Of a stretch of 64,000 nt of DNA, positions 26,262 through 35,089 are shown one piece after another. The DNA lies in contig WIAF01000004.1 in the NCBI GenBank assembly GCA_014055465.1, positions 1 to 64,000 of the forward strand, read 5' to 3'. Source of the stretch: Nitrospira sp. CR1.1 (GTDB taxonomy: Bacteria > Nitrospirota > Nitrospiria > Nitrospirales > Nitrospiraceae). The notes under the pieces were generated by a model. That model ran no database searches. It was not told the origin of the DNA and was given only the letters and a program-made list of their open reading frames with translations. Within the stretch, counting starts at the first letter, position 1, and every line of letters begins with the position of its first letter. A program made the translations under genes and the position numbers.

Positions 26262-27713
26262 TTACTCGTCTCTCTCCTCCGCCTCGCCCTTGGCGGAGGA
26301 GATGCCGTAGCGCTTGCACTTGTCCCACAGAGCTTTCCTAGATAACCCCAGCACAGCGGCTGCGGTGGTTCGGCTGCCGTCCACCTGCTTCAACGCCGCT
26401 TCAATGTACTCCTTCTCAAATGCTTCCCGTGCAGCGGCCAGCGTCGCACCGGGATTGCCCTCAGGCGCTCCGGCCTTCGCCGACAAACCTTCCGCGCAGA
26501 ATCCACAATCCGGCTGAGGCGCACCTCCGAGATACGGACAGGTCTGGAATCCACACAGATCCCACGGCTGCAGTGGCTCTCCGTTTCGTCCCAATCCCAC
26601 GGCACGCTCGACCATCTGCTCCAACTCTCCGACATTGCCTGGAAACGAAAAATGCAGGAGCAACTCGCGACTGGGCTGAGAAAAGCCCTTCGGGGATTTA
26701 TTGAGGCTCCCTGACTTTCTCTCCAGGACATGCTCGGCAATGACCAGGACATCCTCCCGTCGCTCGCGCAAGGGCGGCACAACCACCTGAACAGCGGCAA
26801 GGTGCTCACAGAGATCCTGTCGAAACCGCCCCTGCACCACCGCCTCCGTCAAGTCCTGCCGCGACGCGCAGAGGATTCGAACATCGACCTCAACAGGTTC
26901 TCGCCCTCCGACACGTTCAAATTTCCGTTCCTGAAGGACCCGCCACAATTTATTTTGCAGGACAGAAGAGAGCGCATCCACATCACCGAGCAGCAAGGTC
27001 CCCTTATGCGCGAGTTCGAAGCGGCCTCGGCGGCGGCGCAAGGCACCGGACAACGCCCCTTTTTCATGGCCGAAAAGTTCCGCCTCCAGCAGATGATCCG
27101 GAAGATCGGCGCAACACACTTTGATTAAGGGCTGATCCCGTCGCGGACTGTTCAAATGGATGGCATGCGCGACCAGTTCTTTCCCGGTTCCACGCTCTCC
27201 AACCAGGGAAACCGGCGAATCGGTGGCCGCGACCAGCTTGATCTTTTCCAGGAGCGCCCGCATGTGATGGTTGCGCCCGTGGATGCCACCGAAACTGAAC
27301 CGGTCTTCCAGCACTTCCTTTAATTCAAGGTTTTCCCGCCGCAGTCCGAGGAACTTGCCTACGCGCTCGACGATCAACAGCAACTCCTCCATTTGAAACG
27401 GTTTGGTAATGTAATCGTATGCGCCAAGCTTGATGGCCCCCACCGCCGTATCCACCGATCCATGCGCCGTGATCACAATGACCTCGGTCGTTGGACTCCG
27501 TTCTTTGCATGCTTTGAGGATCGTCAATCCATCGGCACCAGGAAGACGCAAGTCGGTAATCACGATATCGAACTGACGCGTGCCCAGGACCGCCAGTCCT
27601 TCTGTGCCGGTCGCCGCCGCCATGACCTCGCAACCGACCCCTTCGAGGGCGTCCAGCATAGAAAGCCGCATCAACGGTTCATCATCCACAATCAATATTT
27701 TGAGCCCCTTCAC
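26262..27713 (-). CDS. NtrC-family response regulator with degenerate AAA+ domain
   Basis: The 483-residue protein has a receiver domain (Asp10, Asp11, phosphoacceptor Asp54, Thr82, Lys104), an AAA+ domain and a Fis-type HTH (SRTTAAAVLGLSRKAL). Walker A is near normal (GERGTGK, 172-178). However, the sigma-54 contact loop reads GALSGA instead of GAFTGA, Walker B reads LLLGD where LFLDE is usual, and an arginine-finger position is His304. A four-cysteine insert (Cys387, 392, 403, 406) lies before the HTH. It may therefore not act as a sigma-54 ATPase. It overlaps the histidine kinase gene by 4 bp, so the two form a pair. Confidence 0.9.
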   Translation of the reverse strand: MKGLKILIVDDEPLMRLSMLDALEGVGCEVMAAATGTEGLAVLGTRQFDIVITDLRLPGADGLTILKACKERSPTTEVIVITAHGSVDTAVGAIKLGAYDYITKPFQMEELLLIVERVGKFLGLRRENLELKEVLEDRFSFGGIHGRNHHMRALLEKIKLVAATDSPVSLVGERGTGKELVAHAIHLNSPRRDQPLIKVCCADLPDHLLEAELFGHEKGALSGALRRRRGRFELAHKGTLLLGDVDALSSVLQNKLWRVLQERKFERVGGREPVEVDVRILCASRQDLTEAVVQGRFRQDLCEHLAAVQVVVPPLRERREDVLVIAEHVLERKSGSLNKSPKGFSQPSRELLLHFSFPGNVGELEQMVERAVGLGRNGEPLQPWDLCGFQTCPYLGGAPQPDCGFCAEGLSAKAGAPEGNPGATLAAAREAFEKEYIEAALKQVDGSRTTAAAVLGLSRKALWDKCKRYGISSAKGEAEERDE

Positions 27714-30700
27714 GAAAACCTCCCAATGGCATAACGTTCGGTCGAGAGCGGAATCGAGACGATAAAGGTCGTGCCCTTTCCGACTTCACTTTCCACCACA
27801 ATCCGCCCCCCATGCCGCTCGACGATGCCTAAACTGACGGACAATCCGAGCCCGGTCCCCTCGCCCTCATTTTTGGTGGTGAAAAACGGATCGAAAATCC
27901 GCGGCAGAACAGATGACGAAATGCCGCACCCGGAATCCTGGACTCGCACCAGACAATGGGCCTCTTGCACTGTCGTGCGGATGGTCAGTACGCCGCCGTT
28001 GCGCATCGCCTGAATGGCATTCAACACGAGATTCATCAAGACCTGTTCCATCATATGACGATCGATCATGATTTCTGGCATGTCGACGGCCAAGTCCGTC
28101 TCTAACCGCACCCGGTGAGGCACCAACAGGTGGTCGATCAGCAACAAGACGCGATTGACCACCTGATTCATATCGGCCAGCGCAAGCTCTGGATTGTGCT
28201 GCTGCGAAAAATCGAGGAGCTGCCGGACAATCCGCTGCACTCGACGCAATCCGTCTTCCATCGACGCGAGATATTCTTCCTGGCGTGAGGGTGACAGTGT
28301 CCCCTTACGCATATTGTAGAGACAGTTCAGAATGCCACCCAACGGGTTGTTGATCTCATGGGCGACCCCTGCGGCCAATTTGCCCACCGATGCCAGCTTC
28401 TCGGAATTTCTGATTTGCTGCTCGAGTTTCTTCGTGTCGGTCATGTCACGGGCGATACCAAGGACTCCAAGAATTTCCCCGTCGACCCCATGCAGCGGCG
28501 ACACACTCACCATGACAGAACGGGGCTCTCCGGATTTCGTCAGCACCTCCACCTCATAAACCTGCTTCACACCAATATCCAGCGTCGATTTCAACCGGCG
28601 GCCCCGGTGCCGCTTCGACAGCAGCCCCAAATACGGCCGCCCCAACAGGTCTTCCTTGGCATACCCCCAGGCCAGAACCTTGCTGTTGACATATGTAAAA
28701 CACTGTTCACTATCGAGGGTATAAATGACGTCATTGGCATTTTCCAGCAGGTTCTCAAGGTACTGCTTGGTCTCTTCGATCTCGCGGGTACGCTCGCTGA
28801 CTTTCGTTTCCAGCTCCTGCTGATAGGTATGCATCTGCCGCTCAAGCCGCTTTCGATCCGTAATGTCGCGAAGCTGCACCATCACCCAGGTATGATCGCT
28901 GCCGCGCACCAAGATTACATCCATCTCCACCGGCGTTTCCTTGCCGCCGGCATCACGCACCGTGATTTCCTGCGTCGGCACCTGACGTTCGCCGGAGTGG
29001 ATTTTTGCCAGCAACGAACGCATTTCCTCGTGATGCGTCGGCAGGATCACCTCGAGAATGCTGTTCCCCACCACCTGTTGCTCGGAATACCCCAGCGCCT
29101 GCTCCTCACGCTTGTTCACAGCGACGATCACACCGTCCTCGCCCACCATAAACACAGAGTCGGCCACCAGATCGAAGAGCGCCTTATATCGCTCCTGCGA
29201 CGCCACCAGCTGCTGCGTTCGCTCATTCACCGCCTGCTCGAGCCGGGTGGTGTAGCGATGAATTTGCTCTTCCAGCAGGCGCCGCTCCGTCACATCGCGG
29301 ACAAAGGCACGCGAATGGACCAGTCCGCCGCCGCTTTCGAACAATGCCGTCGAATGGATTTCTACGTCGATCGGATGCCCGTCTCCCGCCACAAACACCG
29401 TCTCAATCGTGCTGCGGCCTTGCGAGACCAGGCGCTCCAGATACGCCAGCACCTCGGCCTCGCGCCCTTTGGGAACCAGATCCCAGAGATGCATCTGAAG
29501 CATTTCTTCCAGCGAATAACCCAGCTTATCCAACCCGGTTTTATTCACATGCACGAATTGGCCGGCCTTGTTCAGCTGATAAATCATCTCCGGAGAATGC
29601 TCGATGAGATCGCGATAGCGCGCCTCCAACCGGCGAACATCCTCCATTCGGTGTTCGATCTGTTCGAACGACACGCGTAAGTTCGCCGCCATCTTATTGA
29701 ACGCGTCAGCGAGTTGTTCGATTTCGTCACCGGTCTTAAGGTCCAACTGCTGATCTAAACGGCCGCTCCCGATTTTCTGCACGCCCTCATGCAACAGGCC
29801 GATGGGACGGGCGATGCGACGAGCGACCGTCAGACCGGTCAGTAACAACGCGGCAAATACCCCAAGTCCATACACCGCGACCTCTACCACGAGCCGCGAG
29901 AGCGGCGCGTAGGATTCGGCGGGATCCTGCCGTACAAAGGCCACCCACCGTTTGCCGCCCAGACTTTCCGGCGTGAGATCAGCCCCCAAGCGAACCGGCG
30001 CGAAACCCACAATCGAATTTATTCCGCCATGAGAATCATTCTCGGCGGTCGTCCAGCCGGCCGCAGCCGCGTTGATCGCATTAATCAACTCGGGTTTGAC
30101 CACATGTTCCTCTGGTGACAAGATCGGACAGACAATCGGCGCGCCGTCAGAGGTGAACAACATGGCATGCCCCGTCTGACCCACCGTTGCCTCAGACACG
30201 GAGTGGAACAGGGTGTCCCGGCGGAGGAGCACCGTGACCGCGCCGATCGTCGTATGTTGTTCATCATCGACGATCGGCGCCGATACATTGACCACATGCG
30301 TGCCGAAGGCGGGGTCGAAGAAGATGTCGCTGACAAAGACCTTCCCCGTTCCTCGCTTCATGAACGCTTGCCACCAGGCCGTCTTGCCATAGTAGTACTC
30401 GACTTGTGGAATGGAACTGACCACAAGCGCGCCGCGGTTGTCGGTCACGAAAATGCCCACGTAATCGGCTTTCCTGATATCGTGCCATCGGATCAAGTAA
30501 TTGGTCACAATGCGGTTGATGAACAGCGGAAACTCGCTTTGCTTGTCCCGCTGGCGCCACCGCTGTTGCCAGGCTTTGATCATTGACTGGACGGTCTTTT
30601 CGTCCTTGTCCAGATAGGTGCGGTTGGATTCGGTCACCGAGGTGCGGAGAAAGGGTGTGGCGGCGAGCTGCTGCGCTTCGTTAATTCCACGCGTGACCTG

Positions 30701-30922
30701 CATCTCGATCCGCCGGGCGGCCTCGACGGCCACTTCCTTGAAGTTGGCGCCGATGGTCTCGCGCAAAGCCCGGCGTTCTTCGAGATAGGTCAGAATGAGA
30801 GAAAGACCTAACGGCAGGAGGCCGACCATCACAATGGCTGTGATGATTTTCCGCTGGAGGCTGTGTGACCGGCTCCAGAACAGCATGCGTGCTGGTACCC
30901 TGACTAATGGCCCTCTCATCAC
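27710..30922 (-). CDS. Multi-domain sensor histidine kinase (Cache-HAMP-PAS-HATPase)
   Basis: About 1070 residues from the ATG at 30922; an ATG at 30886 is also possible. Domains in order are an N-terminal membrane helix, a periplasmic Cache-like sensor (about 60-335), a second helix, HAMP (about 375-430), three PAS domains (about 440-830), HisKA with the phosphoacceptor in GVAHEINNPL, and a HATPase domain (SGCGI, GTGLGLS). The PAS domains contain no heme or flavin motif that I can identify. It would sense an extracytoplasmic small molecule and phosphorylate the regulator encoded by the overlapping downstream gene. Confidence 0.92.
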   Translation of the reverse strand: MMRGPLVRVPARMLFWSRSHSLQRKIITAIVMVGLLPLGLSLILTYLEERRALRETIGANFKEVAVEAARRIEMQVTRGINEAQQLAATPFLRTSVTESNRTYLDKDEKTVQSMIKAWQQRWRQRDKQSEFPLFINRIVTNYLIRWHDIRKADYVGIFVTDNRGALVVSSIPQVEYYYGKTAWWQAFMKRGTGKVFVSDIFFDPAFGTHVVNVSAPIVDDEQHTTIGAVTVLLRRDTLFHSVSEATVGQTGHAMLFTSDGAPIVCPILSPEEHVVKPELINAINAAAAGWTTAENDSHGGINSIVGFAPVRLGADLTPESLGGKRWVAFVRQDPAESYAPLSRLVVEVAVYGLGVFAALLLTGLTVARRIARPIGLLHEGVQKIGSGRLDQQLDLKTGDEIEQLADAFNKMAANLRVSFEQIEHRMEDVRRLEARYRDLIEHSPEMIYQLNKAGQFVHVNKTGLDKLGYSLEEMLQMHLWDLVPKGREAEVLAYLERLVSQGRSTIETVFVAGDGHPIDVEIHSTALFESGGGLVHSRAFVRDVTERRLLEEQIHRYTTRLEQAVNERTQQLVASQERYKALFDLVADSVFMVGEDGVIVAVNKREEQALGYSEQQVVGNSILEVILPTHHEEMRSLLAKIHSGERQVPTQEITVRDAGGKETPVEMDVILVRGSDHTWVMVQLRDITDRKRLERQMHTYQQELETKVSERTREIEETKQYLENLLENANDVIYTLDSEQCFTYVNSKVLAWGYAKEDLLGRPYLGLLSKRHRGRRLKSTLDIGVKQVYEVEVLTKSGEPRSVMVSVSPLHGVDGEILGVLGIARDMTDTKKLEQQIRNSEKLASVGKLAAGVAHEINNPLGGILNCLYNMRKGTLSPSRQEEYLASMEDGLRRVQRIVRQLLDFSQQHNPELALADMNQVVNRVLLLIDHLLVPHRVRLETDLAVDMPEIMIDRHMMEQVLMNLVLNAIQAMRNGGVLTIRTTVQEAHCLVRVQDSGCGISSSVLPRIFDPFFTTKNEGEGTGLGLSVSLGIVERHGGRIVVESEVGKGTTFIVSIPLSTERYAIGRFS

Positions 30923-30936
30923 AGGAGGTAGGGCCC

Positions 30937-30965
30937 TAGGCCCGGCTCGGACGAGCCGAGGCCTA
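30937..30965 (-). terminator. Hairpin at the end of the sec operon
   Basis: A long interrupted palindrome (TAGGCC-c-GGCTC ... GAGCC-ga-GGCCTA) starts at the secF stop codon. It probably ends transcription of argS-tgt-yajC-secD-secF before the kinase gene, although no long T-run follows. Confidence 0.5.
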
Positions 30966-31880
30966 ACGACGCTTGAGGAGGCTTCCGGCGCTGCCGGGCC
31001 ACAACAGCAGCAACGGGCTTGCCACGAAAATGGACGAATAGGTGCCGAACATCACGCCCCCGAGCAAGGCCAGCGAGAAATCATGTAAGACCTCGGCGCC
31101 TGCCAGCACCAGCGGAATGAGCACGATCACGACGGTCAAACTGGTGACGATGGTGCGACTCAGGACCTGGTTGATGGCCTGATTGATAATCGTTTCCTCA
31201 TCTTCCCGCCGGCGCGTGCGGAAATTCTCACGGATCCGATCGAATACCACCACAGTATCCGTTAACGAGTACCCGGCCAGCGTCAGCAGCGCCGTGACCA
31301 CCAACAAGGTGATCTCCTTATCCAAAATGTAGAACACGCCCAACACTGCCAGGACATCGTGGAATGTCGCCAGCGCAGCCGCCACTCCGAACCGCAGTTC
31401 AAACCGGACCGCAATATAGAGCACGATTCCGACGAACGAGATCAACACGGCAATCATGGCATCTTCTTGCAGCTTCTTTCCAATCGTCGGGCCGATCTCC
31501 ATGCTGGAATCGACCACAAACTTGTTGCCGGGAAATTCCTTGCTGAACACCGCCATCACCCGTTCCGCAACCTTCTCTTCAATCGTCGTCGAGGCTTTCA
31601 CGCGAATGAGCAGCTTGTTGTCCTGCGTGAACTCCTGCAACTCGGCCGATCCCAGACCATTGGTTTCCAGCGCGCGCCGGGCTTCGTCAATTCTGATCGC
31701 CTGATCAAATTTGAGCTGCACCGCCGTCCCGCCCGCAAAATCGATTCCCAGATTGGCCGCCCCGCGCGCGATTTGCAGCACCGCGATGACGCCCAGAAAA
31801 GCCAGGATGCCGGAAAGCGCAAAGGCGATCGTGCGCTTCCCCATAAAATCGATATTCGTCCTTCCCAAAATCTCGAACAT
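30963..31880 (-). CDS. secF: Protein translocase subunit SecF
   Basis: The 305-residue protein has six membrane helices and the SecF signatures GIDFAGGTAVQLKF near the N-terminus and GYSLTDTVVVFDRIREN. With SecD and YajC it uses the proton gradient to finish export through SecYEG. It follows secD by 12 bp. Its length is normal for the family. Confidence 0.96.
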   Translation of the reverse strand: MFEILGRTNIDFMGKRTIAFALSGILAFLGVIAVLQIARGAANLGIDFAGGTAVQLKFDQAIRIDEARRALETNGLGSAELQEFTQDNKLLIRVKASTTIEEKVAERVMAVFSKEFPGNKFVVDSSMEIGPTIGKKLQEDAMIAVLISFVGIVLYIAVRFELRFGVAAALATFHDVLAVLGVFYILDKEITLLVVTALLTLAGYSLTDTVVVFDRIRENFRTRRREDEETIINQAINQVLSRTIVTSLTVVIVLIPLVLAGAEVLHDFSLALLGGVMFGTYSSIFVASPLLLLWPGSAGSLLKRR

Positions 31881-31892
31881 ACCGGCTCCTTC

Positions 31893-33542
31893 CTAAATGC
31901 TGAGCTGCTCAATTTTCTTGCGCTGATTAAAGAGGTCGAAGACCACCTTGGTGCCGACCAACGCCGTAAAAAGATTGATCGCGATGCCAAGGCACAACGT
32001 CACGGCAAAACCTTTGATCGGTCCGGTGCCGAACAAAAACAGCGCAAAGCCGGTAATCAATGTCGTGACGTGCGAATCGACGATGGTCAAAAGGGCTTTA
32101 TCGTACCCGGCATCAATTGCCACCCGGACCGCTTTCCCTTGTCGCAACTCTTCGCGAATGCGCTCGAAGATCAAGACGTTGGAATCAACGCCCATCCCGA
32201 TCGTCAAAATGATTCCGGCTATCCCTGGTAAGGTCAGCGTCGCATTCAACGCGGCCAGAGACCCGATCAGACAGATGAGGTTCAGCATCAACGCCAAATT
32301 GGCGATGACTCCGGACAATCGATAGTAGGCCGCCATAAACACGATCACGAGAAGTCCCGCAAAGAGGGTCGCTTTGACGCCTTTCTCAATCGAATCCTGC
32401 CCGAGGGAAGGACCGACCGTAAGATCCTGAATGATCTTCAGCGGAGCGGGCAGGGCTCCGGCCCGGAGCACGATGGACAGGTTGTTGGCCTCTTCCATGG
32501 AGAACGTTCCCGTAATCTGGGCTCTTCCTCCGCTGATGCGCTCCTGGATGACCGGCGCCGAGTAGATGGTATTGTCGAGCACGATCGCCATCCGCTTCTT
32601 CACGTTCTCGCCCGTGATGCGATCAAACTCCCGCGCCCCTTTCGCATCGAAGGTCACGGACACATAGGGTTCATTGAACTGGCCGATGGAGACCCGGGCA
32701 TCGCTCAATACATCGCCGGCCAGCATGACCCGCTTTTTGACCAGATAAGGGGCCAACCATTCTTGTCCGCTCTCCTTTTCGACGATCCGCTCAAACAGAA
32801 TCTGATCGCCTTCCGGAACCTTCCCCTCAACTTGCTTCAGAAACGCGTCCTCACGTTCCTTGCCTTTCTGAATCCGGCCCGGCAGATCCAGCTTGAGTTG
32901 GTTTTCATCGTCCAGCAGTTTGAATTCGAGCAGGGCGGTTTGCTTGATGAGGTCCTTCGCCAATTTGGCGTCCTTAATTCCGGGCAGCTGCACGACCACT
33001 TGCTTCAACCCCTGGCGCTGAATCAACGGCTCCGCCACACCGAACTGATCGATACGATTGCGAATCGTTTCAAGCGCCTGGTTGATGGCGGAATCCTTGA
33101 TGCGTTTAATCTCGGCATCCCGCAACTCCCACACGACTTTGTTCGCAGAGCCGGCGGCCTCGACCTCCACATAGGTCGGGAAGTCATCCAGGAGCTTCTG
33201 CACCTGCGCTTTCAGTTCAGCATTTTGAAATCCGACGGTGATTTGCGAGGCTCCCGTCCGCTTGACCGATTCGGCGGGAATCTTCTTTTCGACGAGAAGG
33301 TCTTGAAGACCCGCTGCCGTTCGTTCCACCGCAATTTCAACCGCTCGATCTTCCTCCACCTCCAATACCAGGTGAATGCCGCCTTGCAAATCCAACCCCA
33401 GGGTAATGCCCTTGTCCGGCAGAACCTCACGAATCCACCGCGGCAATTCCTTGTAAAGAGGTTGGTAGGAGGGCAAGAAAAAGATGATCGAAGCGACCAC
33501 CATCGCCACTAAGGCCAACAACCGTCCGCCGACTTTTTTCAT
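31893..33542 (-). CDS. secD: Protein translocase subunit SecD
   Basis: The 549-residue protein has an N-terminal helix, the conserved LGLDLQGGIHLVLEV segment, the large periplasmic P1 domain and five C-terminal helices with VDSNVLIFERIREEL. It acts with SecF as a proton-driven export motor. The gene order yajC-secD-secF is the classic one. Confidence 0.96.
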   Translation of the reverse strand: MKKVGGRLLALVAMVVASIIFFLPSYQPLYKELPRWIREVLPDKGITLGLDLQGGIHLVLEVEEDRAVEIAVERTAAGLQDLLVEKKIPAESVKRTGASQITVGFQNAELKAQVQKLLDDFPTYVEVEAAGSANKVVWELRDAEIKRIKDSAINQALETIRNRIDQFGVAEPLIQRQGLKQVVVQLPGIKDAKLAKDLIKQTALLEFKLLDDENQLKLDLPGRIQKGKEREDAFLKQVEGKVPEGDQILFERIVEKESGQEWLAPYLVKKRVMLAGDVLSDARVSIGQFNEPYVSVTFDAKGAREFDRITGENVKKRMAIVLDNTIYSAPVIQERISGGRAQITGTFSMEEANNLSIVLRAGALPAPLKIIQDLTVGPSLGQDSIEKGVKATLFAGLLVIVFMAAYYRLSGVIANLALMLNLICLIGSLAALNATLTLPGIAGIILTIGMGVDSNVLIFERIREELRQGKAVRVAIDAGYDKALLTIVDSHVTTLITGFALFLFGTGPIKGFAVTLCLGIAINLFTALVGTKVVFDLFNQRKKIEQLSI

Positions 33543-33577
33543 ACGTGCGCCAATCCTTCCCGTCTCCGTCGCGTGCG

Positions 33578-33898
33578 TCAGTCTTCTTCTTCACCGCGCA
33601 GCCGAGCAATATGCTCTTTCTGGATTTTGATTTTGGTCGTATCCGCAATTTGAAGCGTCACCGTCTCTTTTCCCATGTTGGTGATCGTGCCCCAAATGCC
33701 CGAGGCCGTCACCACCTTGTCGCCCTTCTTCAAGGTTTCCAACATCGCCTTCGCCTGCTTCTGACGTTTTTGTTGCGGAAGAATCAGCATAAAATAAAAA
33801 ATGATGAAGATCAGAACGAAGGGGACCAGCGACAAGAGGCCTCCCCCCGCACCCGTACTCCCCGACGTTCCCTGTGCCCATGCCACCGAATCCCACAT
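33578..33898 (-). CDS. yajC: Preprotein translocase subunit YajC
   Basis: The 106-residue protein has one membrane helix (PFVLIFIIFYFMLILPQ), directly followed by the family signature RPQQKRQK-type basic stretch and the GDKVVTASGIWGTI domain. It is a minor partner of SecDF. The gene lies between tgt and secD. Confidence 0.95.
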   Translation of the reverse strand: MWDSVAWAQGTSGSTGAGGGLLSLVPFVLIFIIFYFMLILPQQKRQKQAKAMLETLKKGDKVVTASGIWGTITNMGKETVTLQIADTTKIKIQKEHIARLRGEEED

Positions 33899-33918
33899 AC
33901 AGCCCCCTGCTTGTGCCC

Positions 33919-35076
33919 TTACGACACGTTTGTATGGTCAACTTCTGACCGCCCCTCGCCGCCCGGCCGGTCCACGATATACGTCCGGTGAAACTCGCGG
34001 CGAAACTCCTGAAATGTTCCGCCCCGCACGGCGCTCCGGATTTCTTCCATTAACTTCGCAAAAAACCACAAATTGTGAATCGTATTGAGACGCGCGCCTA
34101 ACATTTCTTTCACGCCGAACAAATGATGCAGATAGGCCCGCGTGTATCGGGTACAGACCGGACACCGGCAGGCCGGATCGATGGGCTGTTCGTCCCGCGC
34201 ATACCGGGCCTGCTTGATCACCACACGTCCAAAGGAGGTAAAGAGCCACCCGGTACGGCCGTGCCGCGACGGCACCACGCAATCGAACATATCGATCCCG
34301 CGCGCAACGCCTTCAACCAAATCCTCCGGCATGCCTACGCCCATCAAATAACGCGGCTTGAGGAACGGCAACTCGGGTACCGTGACATCCAACATGGCGT
34401 ACATGTCGGCCTTGTCCTCCCCAACGGATAAGCCGCCGACGGCATAGCCATCAAACCCGACCGAGACCAGATCGCGCGCGGACTTCACCCGCAAGCCCTG
34501 ATCCAATCCGCCCTGCACGATACCGAACAACGACTGATCCGTTCGACGCTTGGCCTCCACGCAACGACGCGCCCAGAGAGAGGTCCGTTTGGCGGCGTCA
34601 CGAACCTGATCGACAGACGAGGGCAAGGCCACGACATGGTCGAATGCCATGATGATGTCCGCGCCCAACGCTTCCTGAATCTCAATCGAAGTTTCGGGGC
34701 TGATGAATCGTGAGGACCCGTCGATATGCGATTGGAACACCACGCCCTCGTCCGTCACCTTGCAAAACTTTGCCAAGCTGAACACCTGGAAACCGCCGCT
34801 GTCGGTGAGAATAGCGCCTGGCCAAGCCGTGAAGCCGTGAACGCCGCCCAACTCCTCCACGACTTTGTGGCCGGGACGCAGATACAGGTGATAGGCGTTA
34901 TTCAAGATCAGCCCGTAGCCCATCTTGAGCAGTTCTTCCCCATCGACACTGCGCACATTGCCGAGCGATCCGACCGGCATGAAAGCGGGCGTCGCCACCT
35001 CGCTGCGCCCGGTGGTAAGAACACCGACCCGCGCCCCCCCGCCTGCGTCCTCATGGGTAATACGAAACGACAACAT
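33919..35076 (-). CDS. tgt: Queuine tRNA-ribosyltransferase Tgt
   Basis: About 385 residues from the ATG at 35076, where the protein begins MLSFRITHEDAGG as usual for the family. A longer frame would overlap argS. Motifs include LTDSGGFQVFSL with the catalytic-site Asp, GGLSVGE, and the zinc site CRCPVC with a later Cys/His near HLFGVKE. It exchanges guanine-34 for preQ1 in tRNAs with GUN anticodons. Downstream linkage to yajC is common in bacteria. Confidence 0.95.
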   Translation of the reverse strand: MLSFRITHEDAGGGARVGVLTTGRSEVATPAFMPVGSLGNVRSVDGEELLKMGYGLILNNAYHLYLRPGHKVVEELGGVHGFTAWPGAILTDSGGFQVFSLAKFCKVTDEGVVFQSHIDGSSRFISPETSIEIQEALGADIIMAFDHVVALPSSVDQVRDAAKRTSLWARRCVEAKRRTDQSLFGIVQGGLDQGLRVKSARDLVSVGFDGYAVGGLSVGEDKADMYAMLDVTVPELPFLKPRYLMGVGMPEDLVEGVARGIDMFDCVVPSRHGRTGWLFTSFGRVVIKQARYARDEQPIDPACRCPVCTRYTRAYLHHLFGVKEMLGARLNTIHNLWFFAKLMEEIRSAVRGGTFQEFRREFHRTYIVDRPGGEGRSEVDHTNVS

Positions 35077-35089
35077 CCGATCGGCAGTC

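Noticed and set aside
28358..29680. Long plus-strand frame (440 codons) opposite the histidine kinase
   Set aside because: The kinase on the minus strand has clear HAMP, PAS, HisKA and HATPase motifs; the opposite frame has none.
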